5,542 nt of DNA from Eubacterium sp. (GTDB lineage Bacteria; Bacillota; Clostridia; Oscillospirales; Acutalibacteraceae): NCBI GenBank assembly GCA_029052085.1, contig JAIDJS010000131.1, forward strand, positions 1 through 5,542. The letters are read 5' to 3'. Shown in pieces: positions 1-5,540 of the stretch. The position numbers were made by a program, and so were the translations under genes. Positions within the stretch are counted from its first letter, which is position 1; each line of letters starts with the position of its first letter. The notes beneath the pieces are model-generated. The model had not been told where the DNA came from, made no database searches, and was given only the letters and a program-made list of their open reading frames with translations.

Positions 1-2
1 CC

Positions 3-575
3 ATAGCAAAGGTTGGAGCAGACAGATAGCCTATTGAAGGCACCGAAATTCATTTTGACTGCGACACGGTTCTTTTATCCGTTGGTCTTATCCCTGAAAA
101 CGAGCTTACCAAATCTGCTGAAATTGAAATGGACAGCCGAACAAACGGTTCTGTTGTTTTTGAAAACATGGAAACCTCCGTTGACGGCATATTTGCCTGC
201 GGAAATGTTGTTCACGTTCACGATTTGGTTGACTTTGTTACGGCAGAAAGCCAGAAAGCAGGAAAAGCTGCCGCCGATTATGTTTTGAACGGCGAAAAGA
301 GCAGAACGGATTATATATCGCTTTCAAACGGAAATGGCATTGGCTACACGGTTCCGCAGAAAATACGAAAGGATGCCGAGGAAGCAGAAATCTTCTTCAG
401 GGTAAGGCAGATTTTCAAAAACTCTGCAATTGTAGTTACGGACGGAGATAACCAGATTGCAAAGTTCAGGCGTGAGCATCTGGCGCCTGGCGAAATGGAA
501 AAAATAAAAATTCCGAATGCACTTATGAAGCGAATTGTATCTAATAAATTGACGGTTTCGGTTGAGGAGGCATAA
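3..575 (+). CDS. NAD(P)/FAD-dependent oxidoreductase, C-terminal part (5' end outside window; in-frame TAG at 27-29)
   Basis: This is the C-terminal part of a pyridine-nucleotide/FAD oxidoreductase of the class that travels with DUF1667 proteins and glycerol-3-phosphate dehydrogenase. What is seen: the segment encoded at 63-107 reads DTVLLSVGLIPENEL, a typical stretch of the central nucleotide-binding domain. Positions 174-206 encode TSVDGIFACGN, the second FAD-contacting motif (usually GD; here GN), followed by HDLVDFVTAESQKAG and a C-terminal extension of about 100 residues ending in VSVEEA. The N-terminal GxGxxG dinucleotide motif lies off the left edge. The frame stays homologous on both sides of a TAG at 27-29 (IAKVGADR, stop, PIEGTEIHF), so this looks like a single-base nonsense change or a sequence error rather than a frameshift. 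The first ATG after the stop is at 129, too late to make a working enzyme. The TAA stop lies four bases before the next gene, so the two are co-transcribed. By family context (inference) it moves electrons between a flavin and NAD(P) or an Fe-S partner; its substrate is unknown. Confidence 0.82.
564..570 (+). promoter_or_regulatory. Ribosome binding site for the DUF1667 gene
   Basis: GAGGAGG lies inside the last codons of the oxidoreductase and 9 nt before GTG at 580. This spacing chooses GTG 580 as the start. The upstream TTG at 562 overlaps the Shine-Dalgarno itself and cannot use it. Confidence 0.85.
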
Positions 576-579
576 AGCA

Positions 580-930
580 GTGAAAGAATTGATTTGTATA
601 ACCTGCCCAAAGGGCTGCCATCTGAAAATTGATGAAGAAAACGATTATGCCGTAACAGGCAATGCCTGCCCGAGAGGTGCCGAATACGGGAAAAACGAAC
701 TGAAAAATCCAAAAAGAGTTATAACCTCAACTGTTAAAACAAACAGCGCAGAATACTGCCGATGCCCTGTTAAAACAAACGGCGCAATCCCAAAGGATAA
801 AATGTTTGAGATTATGGAAATGCTTGATGATGTTGAACTTAAAACACCAATCCGCACAGGCGACATCGTTATCAAAAATCTTTTTGACACAGGCGTTGAC
901 ATTGTTACGTGCAAAGAAATTTTAAAATAG
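580..930 (+). CDS. DUF1667 domain-containing protein (small cysteine-rich, putative Fe-S partner)
   Basis: This is a 116-residue protein of the DUF1667 family, full length for the family and starting at GTG 580 with GAGGAGG 9 nt upstream. The N-terminus begins KELICITCPKGCHLKI and carries C6-x2-C9-x3-C13, with a further cysteine at C30 in ACPRGAEYG. The C-x2-C-x3-C...C pattern resembles the N-terminal [4Fe-4S] site of molybdopterin oxidoreductases, so Fe-S binding is a reasonable inference, not proven here. Further conserved-looking blocks are NPKRVITSTVK (44-53) and CPVKT (62-66), followed by LDDVELKTPIRTGDIVIKN (82-100) and the C-terminal GVDIV. C60 and C62 add two more cysteines. There is no signal peptide or membrane segment, so it should be cytoplasmic. 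It follows the FAD oxidoreductase by four bases and is the last gene of the operon, ending at a strong terminator. In Clostridia such pairs often sit beside a GlpA-like glycerol-3-phosphate dehydrogenase, which suggests an electron-transfer subunit. No biochemical function is established from this sequence. Confidence 0.93.
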   Translation: MKELICITCPKGCHLKIDEENDYAVTGNACPRGAEYGKNELKNPKRVITSTVKTNSAEYCRCPVKTNGAIPKDKMFEIMEMLDDVELKTPIRTGDIVIKNLFDTGVDIVTCKEILK

Positions 931-934
931 GCAA

Positions 935-962
935 AAAAAGAGCAGCCAAGGCTGCTCTTTTT
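935..962. terminator. Bidirectional Rho-independent terminator between DUF1667 gene and glmU
   Basis: A perfect inverted repeat pairs 935-947 with 950-962. The GC-rich core is GAGCAGCC/GGCTGCTC with CAAG as the practical loop, and the outer pairs are A-T. The A-run at 933-939 and T-run at 958-962 give a U-tract on either transcript. It lies 4 nt after the DUF1667 stop and 17 nt beyond the glmU stop on the other strand, so it should end both convergent units. Confidence 0.92.
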
Positions 963-979
963 ATATCAGATAAATTTTC

Positions 980-2359
980 TTATTTCATATTTTTATACGG
1001 CTTCTTTTCGGTTACCCAGTCTTCTTTATTAACCTGTCTTGCACGGGCAATGGCAAGTGCGTTATCCGGCACACTGTCTGTTATGGTTGAGCCTGCTGCT
1101 GTGAAAGCAAAATCTCCAACCTCAACAGGGGCAATTAGATTTGTATTGCAGCCAAGGAACGCATTATCGCCGATTTTACAGCGGTTCTTATTTTTTCCGT
1201 CATAATTAACAGTAACGGTTCCGCAGCCGAAATTAACATTTTTGCCTACATCGGAATCGCCGATATAGGTTAAGTGCGCACTCTTGGTACCCTCGCCGAC
1301 TGTTGAATTTTTTACCTCAACAAAATTACCGATATGAACACCCTTGCAAAGCTTACTTCCTGCTCTTACCTGAACAAAAGGACCGCAGTCTGTTCCATCC
1401 TCTATTTCGCTGTCTGTAAGCTTAACATTATCAAGAACAACATCATTGCCTACAATACCATCCTTAATATAGGTGTTCGGACCGATTGTACATCTTTCTC
1501 CGATAACCGTATTTCCAAGAATGATTGTATTCGGAAGAATGGTTGTTTCCTTTCCGATTTTAACATCCATACCAATCATAACGCCGTCTGTGCTTGGAAT
1601 ATCAACACCATTTATCATATGAGCAGTATTTATATTTCTTCTCATAATAGTGTTAAGACCATTGAGCTGAACCCTGTCATTCGCACCCAGAATAACCTCG
1701 CTGTTTTCACAGATATAGGCACCTGCATTTTTACCCTGATTAATCAAGATTTCCAGACTGTCTGTTAAATAATACTCATTCTGCGCATTATTGTTTGTAA
1801 TATTGGCAAGGGCATAGAGCAGATCCTCGCCGTTAAACCAATACATACCCGCATTGGATTCATTAATCAGCTTTTCCTCCTCGGTTGCATCCTTATGCTC
1901 AACGATGCGGAGAAGCGTTCCGTTTTCATCCCTCTTGATATGGCCGATACCATTTGTATCCTCAACAAGAGCCGAGGTTAAAGTAATGGAATTCTGATTT
2001 GCCATATGATATTCGTAAACCTGATTGATTGTTTCGGCATTCATCATAGGACCATCGCCGTTTAAAATAAGAATTTCATCCTTTTTATGCTTTTCAACAA
2101 AATCCTTTGCCATCATAACGGCATGACCCGTTCCGAGCTGAGGATTCTGATAAGCCGTTTCAATTTCTTCATCAAGATATGCTTCAACAATTTCATGCTT
2201 ATATCCTGTTACAACGCAGATTTTTTCACAGCCGGCTTCCTTAACTGCTCTTATAACATAATGAAGCATCGGCTGAAATAATACCTCACACATAACCTTC
2301 GGAGCAGCTGATTTCATTCTTGTTCCCTTGCCTCCGGCAAGAATAATTGCACATTTCAT
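980..2359 (-). CDS. glmU: Bifunctional UDP-N-acetylglucosamine diphosphorylase / glucosamine-1-phosphate N-acetyltransferase
   Basis: GlmU makes UDP-GlcNAc in the cytoplasm. Its C-terminal domain acetylates glucosamine-1-phosphate with acetyl-CoA, and its N-terminal domain transfers UMP from UTP. The product supplies peptidoglycan and other glycans. The protein has 459 residues, the usual family length. The N-terminal Rossmann-like uridyltransferase shows LAGGKGTR (7-14) with K21, QLGTGHA (74-80), GDGP (101-104, D102 being the expected metal ligand), VEHKDA (153-158), N169 and EYYLTD (195-200). From about residue 250 a left-handed beta-helix of hexapeptide repeats begins. It carries R332, K350, the catalytic-type H362 in AHLTY, NYD (385-387) and the C-terminal ALAIARARQVNKEDW, so both active sites look intact. 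ATG at 2359 is preferred because AAGGAG lies 9 nt upstream; an in-frame ATG at 2380 would add seven residues but has no Shine-Dalgarno. The gene stands alone. In many Firmicutes glmU is followed by prs, but here a convergent terminator follows directly. Confidence 0.98.
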   Translation of the reverse strand: MKCAIILAGGKGTRMKSAAPKVMCEVLFQPMLHYVIRAVKEAGCEKICVVTGYKHEIVEAYLDEEIETAYQNPQLGTGHAVMMAKDFVEKHKKDEILILNGDGPMMNAETINQVYEYHMANQNSITLTSALVEDTNGIGHIKRDENGTLLRIVEHKDATEEEKLINESNAGMYWFNGEDLLYALANITNNNAQNEYYLTDSLEILINQGKNAGAYICENSEVILGANDRVQLNGLNTIMRRNINTAHMINGVDIPSTDGVMIGMDVKIGKETTILPNTIILGNTVIGERCTIGPNTYIKDGIVGNDVVLDNVKLTDSEIEDGTDCGPFVQVRAGSKLCKGVHIGNFVEVKNSTVGEGTKSAHLTYIGDSDVGKNVNFGCGTVTVNYDGKNKNRCKIGDNAFLGCNTNLIAPVEVGDFAFTAAGSTITDSVPDNALAIARARQVNKEDWVTEKKPYKNMK

Positions 2360-2368
2360 TGTAAAATT

Positions 2369-2374
2369 CTCCTT
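2369..2374 (-). promoter_or_regulatory. Ribosome binding site of glmU
   Basis: Read on the minus strand this is AAGGAG, 9 nt before ATG at 2359. It lies just after the alternative ATG at 2380, so it supports the shorter start. Confidence 0.85.
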
Positions 2375-2381
2375 AACCATT

Positions 2382-2431
2382 AAAAATAGTGATAATTTAC
2401 ATTCAAATATATTCTATTATGCACTATTTTT
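2382..2431. repeat. 10-bp perfect inverted repeat flanking the glmU -10 region
   Basis: AAAAATAGTG at 2382-2391 is the exact reverse complement of CACTATTTTT at 2422-2431, with 30 bp between the arms (arm centres 40 bp apart). On the glmU strand one arm fills much of the spacer between -35 and -10, and the other lies about 20 nt downstream of the predicted transcription start. Only one arm would be transcribed, so this is a DNA-level arrangement, possibly a pair of operator half-sites. The DNA is AT-rich and chance remains possible. Confidence 0.5.
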
Positions 2432-2444
2432 TGTATCATTTCAA
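2416..2444 (-). promoter_or_regulatory. Predicted sigma-A-type promoter of glmU
   Basis: On the minus strand, TTGAAA (2444-2439; five of six consensus bases) and CATAAT (2421-2416; five of six) are separated by exactly 17 bp. The predicted start near 2409 gives a 5' leader of about 50 nt. This is the best-matched pair upstream of glmU on its strand. Confidence 0.7.
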
Positions 2445-2453
2445 TATAAATTC

Positions 2454-2478
2454 CAAATTTGCCGTTTTTTTCAAATTT
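2454..2478. repeat. Doubled CAAATTT motif between the divergent glmU and ppdK promoters
   Basis: CAAATTTG at 2454-2461 is an 8-bp palindrome, and CAAATTT recurs at 2472-2478, 18 bp on, after a run of Ts. The two copies sit between the glmU -35 (2439-2444) and the ppdK -35 (2482-2487). They could be protein-binding sites or UP-element-like AT tracts. Low base complexity makes this weak evidence. Confidence 0.35.
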
Positions 2479-2481
2479 TAT

Positions 2482-2510
2482 TTGTAATTTTAAAACATAT
2501 ATGATATAAT
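2482..2510 (+). promoter_or_regulatory. Predicted sigma-A-type promoter of ppdK (extended -10)
   Basis: TTGTAA at 2482-2487 and a perfect TATAAT at 2505-2510 are separated by 17 bp. A TG at 2502-2503 gives an extended -10 (TGATATAAT), which fits strong expression. Transcription should begin near 2517, leaving an untranslated leader of about 88 nt. Confidence 0.8.
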
Positions 2511-2516
2511 ACTACC

Positions 2517-2604
2517 ACAATATACAGTGGGACAGCTGTGTTCAGTTAAAGCAGGGCTGTTTGCAAGGTATAATAATATTAAAAAAACAGGAGGTATTCC
2601 CAGT
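2517..2604 (+). other. Untranslated leader of ppdK
   Basis: This stretch lies between the predicted transcription start and the ppdK ATG. It holds the palindrome ACAGCTGT (2532-2539). It also has a possible weak hairpin pairing ACAGC (2532-2536) with GCTGT (2556-2560), extendable by G-U pairs, and then an A-rich segment ahead of the Shine-Dalgarno. I do not recognise a known riboswitch class in it. The reading frame stays open from GTG 2527, but there is no ribosome binding site for it. Confidence 0.5.
2589..2595 (+). promoter_or_regulatory. Strong ribosome binding site of ppdK
   Basis: AGGAGGT is a near-perfect Shine-Dalgarno 9 nt before ATG at 2605. It fixes the start at MANKYCYLF and argues against the in-frame GTG at 2527. 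Confidence 0.9.
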
Positions 2605-5235
2605 ATGGCAAATAAGTATTGTTACCTTTTCTCAGAGGGTAATGCCGGAATGAGAGAGCTTCTCGGCGGTAAGGGTGCAAACCTTGCAGAGATGACAAAT
2701 ATCGGTCTTCCGGTACCACAGGGATTCACAATCACAACAGAGGCTTGTACTCAGTATTATGAAGACGGCCGCAAAATCAATGACGGCATTATGGCTGAAA
2801 TTGAAGAGTACATTGTAAAGATGGAGGAAATTACCGGCAAAAAGTTCGGCGATATGGAAAATCCTCTTCTTGTATCCGTTCGTTCAGGCGCTCGTGCTTC
2901 TATGCCGGGTATGATGGACACAATCCTTAACCTTGGTTTAAACGAAGATGTTGTTAACGCAATTGCTGAAAAATCAGGCAATCCAAGATGGGCTTGGGAC
3001 TGCTACAGAAGATTTATCCAGATGTATTCTGACGTAGTTATGGAAGTTGGCAAAAAGTATTTTGAAGAGCTTATTGACGCTATGAAGGCTGAAAAGGGTG
3101 TTCAGCTTGACGTTGAGCTTACTGCTGATGACCTTAAGGAATTAGCTTCTCAGTTCAAAGCTGAATACAAAGAAAAAATCGGCACTGATTTCCCATCCGA
3201 TCCTAAGGAGCAGTTAATGGGTGCAGTTATGGCTGTATTTCGTTCATGGGATAACCCAAGAGCTAACGTTTACCGCCGTGACAACGATATCCCTTATTCA
3301 TGGGGTACTGCTGTTAACGTACAGTCAATGGCATTCGGTAACATGGGCGACGATTGCGGTACAGGCGTTGCTTTCACCCGTGACCCTGCAACAGGTAAGA
3401 AAGGCCTCTTCGGCGAATTCTTAACAAACGCACAGGGCGAAGACGTTGTAGCCGGCGTTCGTACACCTATGCACATTTCAGAAATGGAGCAGAAGTTCCC
3501 TGAAGCTTTTGCTGAATTTACAAAGGTTTGTGCTACTCTTGAAGATCATTACAGAGATATGCAGGATATGGAATTCACTGTTGAACACGGTAAGCTCTAT
3601 ATGCTCCAGACCCGTAACGGTAAGAGAACAGCTCAGGCTGCTTTACAGATTGCATGCGATTTGGTTGACGAAGGAATGAGAACTCCTCAGGAAGCTGTTG
3701 AGATGATTGATCCTCGTAACCTTGATACACTTCTTCATCCTCAGTTCGATGCTGCTGCTATCAAAGCTGCAACACCTATCGGAAAGGGACTTGGTGCTTC
3801 TCCGGGTGCTGCCTGCGGTAAAGTTGTATTCACTGCTGACGATGCAGTTGAATGGAACGCAAGAGGCGAAAAGGTTGTTCTTGTTCGTCTTGAAACATCT
3901 CCTGAAGATATTACAGGTATGAAGGCTGCTCAGGGTATCCTTACAGTTCGTGGCGGTATGACTTCTCACGCTGCTGTTGTTGCCCGCGGTATGGGTACTT
4001 GCTGCGTTTCAGGCTGCGGCGATATCAATATGGACGAAGAAAACAAAAAGTTCACACTTGCAGGTATTGAATTCCACGAGGGTGATGAGCTTTCAATTGA
4101 CGGTTCAACAGGTAACATTTATCAGGGTCTTATCCCAACTGTTGATGCTACAATCGCTGGTACATTCGGCAGAATCATGGGCTGGGCTGATGAGTTCAGA
4201 ACATTAAAGGTTCGTACAAACGCTGATACTCCTGCTGACGCTAAGAAGGCAAGAGAGCTTGGCGCTGAAGGCATCGGTCTTTGCCGTACAGAGCATATGT
4301 TCTTCGAGGAAGACAGAATTGCTGCTTTCCGTGAAATGATTTGTGCAGATACAGTTGAAGAAAGAGAAGCAGCTCTTGAAAAGATTCTTCCTTATCAGCA
4401 GGGCGATTTCAAGGCTCTTTATGAAGCACTTGAGGGCTGCCCGGTAACAATCCGTTTCCTTGATCCTCCTCTTCATGAGTTTGTTCCTACAGACGAAGAC
4501 GATATCAAGAAGCTTGCTGATTCACAGGGCAAATCTGTTGAAGATATCAAGGCTATCATTGCTTCTCTTCACGAGTTCAACCCAATGATGGGTCACCGCG
4601 GACTTCGTCTTGCAGTAACCTATCCTGAAATTGCAAAGATGCAGACTAAGGCTGTTATCCGCGCTGCTATCGAGGTTAAGAAAGAGCATGCTGATTGGGA
4701 TGTTTGCCCTGAAATCATGATTCCTCTTGCTTGCGACACAAAGGAACTCAAATATGTTAAGAACATCGTTGTTGAAACAGCTGATGCTGAAATCGCAGCT
4801 GCAGGCATCGATATGAAATATGAAGTTGGTACTATGATTGAAATTCCTCGTGCTGCTCTTACTGCTGATCAGATTGCAACAGAGGCTGAATTCTTCTGCT
4901 TCGGTACTAACGACCTTACACAGATGACATACGGCTTCAGCCGTGATGATGCAGGTAAGTTCCTTGATGCTTACTATGATGCAAAGATTTTCGAGAACGA
5001 TCCATTTGCTAAGCTTGACACTGTTGGTGTTGGCTCACTTATGAAGATGGCTGTTGAAAAGGGTAAGGCTACTCGTCCAAATATTCACTGCGGTATCTGC
5101 GGTGAGCACGGCGGCGACCCAAGCTCTGTTGAATTCTGCCACGAAATCGGTCTTGATTATGTATCATGCTCACCATTCCGTGTTCCGATTGCTCGTCTTG
5201 CTGCTGCACAGGCTGCAATCAAGAATTCTAAATAA
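2605..5235 (+). CDS. ppdK: Pyruvate, phosphate dikinase
   Basis: PPDK interconverts ATP + pyruvate + Pi with AMP + PEP + PPi in the cytoplasm. In anaerobic Clostridia it can run as a PPi-linked glycolytic step or toward PEP synthesis. The 876-residue product matches the family's usual length. The ATP-grasp part (about 1-340) contains GGKGANLAEM (21-30), SVRSGARASMPGMMDT (91-106), E323 and QTR (335-337). The phosphohistidine swivel domain carries GGMTSHAAVVARG (450-462) with the phospho-carrying H455. The C-terminal TIM barrel that binds pyruvate/PEP has R561 (LCRTEHMFF), R617 (IRFLDPPLHEF), E746, D770 (FGTNDLTQ) and the acid/base C832 (CGEHGGDPSS). These match the Clostridium symbiosum enzyme residues at the same or adjacent numbers, as far as I recall them. 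No essential residue is missing. T453, two residues before the histidine, is the position phosphorylated in plant PPDK; no regulatory kinase gene is visible here. The gene is monocistronic, with its own extended -10 promoter, a near-perfect Shine-Dalgarno and a strong terminator. Frequent CTT, GCT, GTT and CGT codons suggest high expression. Confidence 0.99.
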   Translation: MANKYCYLFSEGNAGMRELLGGKGANLAEMTNIGLPVPQGFTITTEACTQYYEDGRKINDGIMAEIEEYIVKMEEITGKKFGDMENPLLVSVRSGARASMPGMMDTILNLGLNEDVVNAIAEKSGNPRWAWDCYRRFIQMYSDVVMEVGKKYFEELIDAMKAEKGVQLDVELTADDLKELASQFKAEYKEKIGTDFPSDPKEQLMGAVMAVFRSWDNPRANVYRRDNDIPYSWGTAVNVQSMAFGNMGDDCGTGVAFTRDPATGKKGLFGEFLTNAQGEDVVAGVRTPMHISEMEQKFPEAFAEFTKVCATLEDHYRDMQDMEFTVEHGKLYMLQTRNGKRTAQAALQIACDLVDEGMRTPQEAVEMIDPRNLDTLLHPQFDAAAIKAATPIGKGLGASPGAACGKVVFTADDAVEWNARGEKVVLVRLETSPEDITGMKAAQGILTVRGGMTSHAAVVARGMGTCCVSGCGDINMDEENKKFTLAGIEFHEGDELSIDGSTGNIYQGLIPTVDATIAGTFGRIMGWADEFRTLKVRTNADTPADAKKARELGAEGIGLCRTEHMFFEEDRIAAFREMICADTVEEREAALEKILPYQQGDFKALYEALEGCPVTIRFLDPPLHEFVPTDEDDIKKLADSQGKSVEDIKAIIASLHEFNPMMGHRGLRLAVTYPEIAKMQTKAVIRAAIEVKKEHADWDVCPEIMIPLACDTKELKYVKNIVVETADAEIAAAGIDMKYEVGTMIEIPRAALTADQIATEAEFFCFGTNDLTQMTYGFSRDDAGKFLDAYYDAKIFENDPFAKLDTVGVGSLMKMAVEKGKATRPNIHCGICGEHGGDPSSVEFCHEIGLDYVSCSPFRVPIARLAAAQAAIKNSK

Positions 5236-5259
5236 TTAACAATAGGTTAATATAAAATC

Positions 5260-5294
5260 AGACCTTGCGGGGAAACCTGCAAGGTCTTTCTTTT
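5260..5294 (+). terminator. Rho-independent terminator of ppdK
   Basis: The 12-bp stem pairs 5260-5271 (AGACCTTGCGGG) with 5276-5287 (CCTGCAAGGTCT). It has one G-U pair and a GAAA tetraloop at 5272-5275, and is followed by TTCTTTT at 5288-5294. It lies 24 nt after the ppdK stop. A minor AT-rich inverted repeat (ATTAAC 5235-5240 / GTTAAT 5246-5251) precedes it. Confidence 0.93.
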
Positions 5295-5362
5295 GGCGGC
5301 AGTCGGAGCAAACAAAATCACTCCATGGGAACATTATACTACAATTCATTTTACATTGTTGG

Positions 5363-5394
5363 ATTTTAATTCAAAATGAATTAAAATTTTTTTT
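5363..5394 (+). terminator. AT-rich hairpin followed by an 8-T run (terminator-like)
   Basis: ATTTTAATTCA (5363-5373) pairs perfectly with TGAATTAAAAT (5377-5387) across an AAA loop, and Ts run from 5387 to 5394. The shape is that of an intrinsic terminator, but the stem has only one G-C pair, so it may be weak. It could be a backup to the ppdK terminator or an attenuator for a downstream gene. Its right arm can also pair with an upstream segment at 5343-5352. Confidence 0.4.
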
Positions 5395-5511
5395 GCAGAT
5401 AAGAAAATGTACCGTATCAGCTGATTGCATTTTAGGCTTTATTGATGGACCAAATCATCATCAAAAGTAAAATATGAAAAGTAAACTTTTTATTAATACA
5501 AATTCGCCATA

Positions 5512-5540
5512 TTGTAAAAATAATTCAAGCAAAATATAAT
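5512..5540 (+). promoter_or_regulatory. Predicted promoter for a gene beyond the right edge
   Basis: TTGTAA (5512-5517) and TATAAT (5535-5540) are 17 bp apart: the same -35 hexamer, spacing and -10 hexamer as the ppdK promoter. The predicted start falls just outside the window, so the gene served cannot be seen. Confidence 0.55.

Noticed and set aside
562..579. TTG 562 as start of the DUF1667 protein
   Set aside because: It overlaps the GAGGAGG that serves GTG 580. The added residues RRHKA are the Shine-Dalgarno read as codons.
344..712. 122-residue open frame on the - strand across the oxidoreductase/DUF1667 junction
   Set aside because: It lies opposite two genes with clear family motifs, and its composition looks like an antisense shadow.
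1334..1768. 144-residue open frame on the + strand inside glmU
   Set aside because: It is antisense to the conserved beta-helix coding region of glmU, resembles no protein family I know and has no ribosome binding site.
2569..2574. Second TATAAT in the ppdK leader as another promoter
   Set aside because: No acceptable -35 lies 16-18 bp upstream (TTAAAG at best), there is no TGn extension, and the region is AT-rich.
2527..2604. 26-residue N-terminal extension of PPDK from GTG 2527
   Set aside because: There is no Shine-Dalgarno before GTG 2527, which is only about 10 nt after the predicted transcription start. The strong AGGAGGT points to ATG 2605, and the family normally starts there.
3643..3969. 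108-residue open frame on the - strand inside ppdK
   Set aside because: It is antisense to the PPDK swivel domain and its flanks, with no start signals and no recognisable motifs.
5325..5369. 14-residue open frame as a real small gene
   Set aside because: The nearest GGAG is about 15 nt upstream, too far, and no promoter is placed before it. It is kept only as part of the attenuator-like observation.
5395..5510. Possible gene remnant on the - strand in the right-hand intergenic DNA
   Set aside because: The translation is broken by stops, and the short pieces match no family I can name with confidence.
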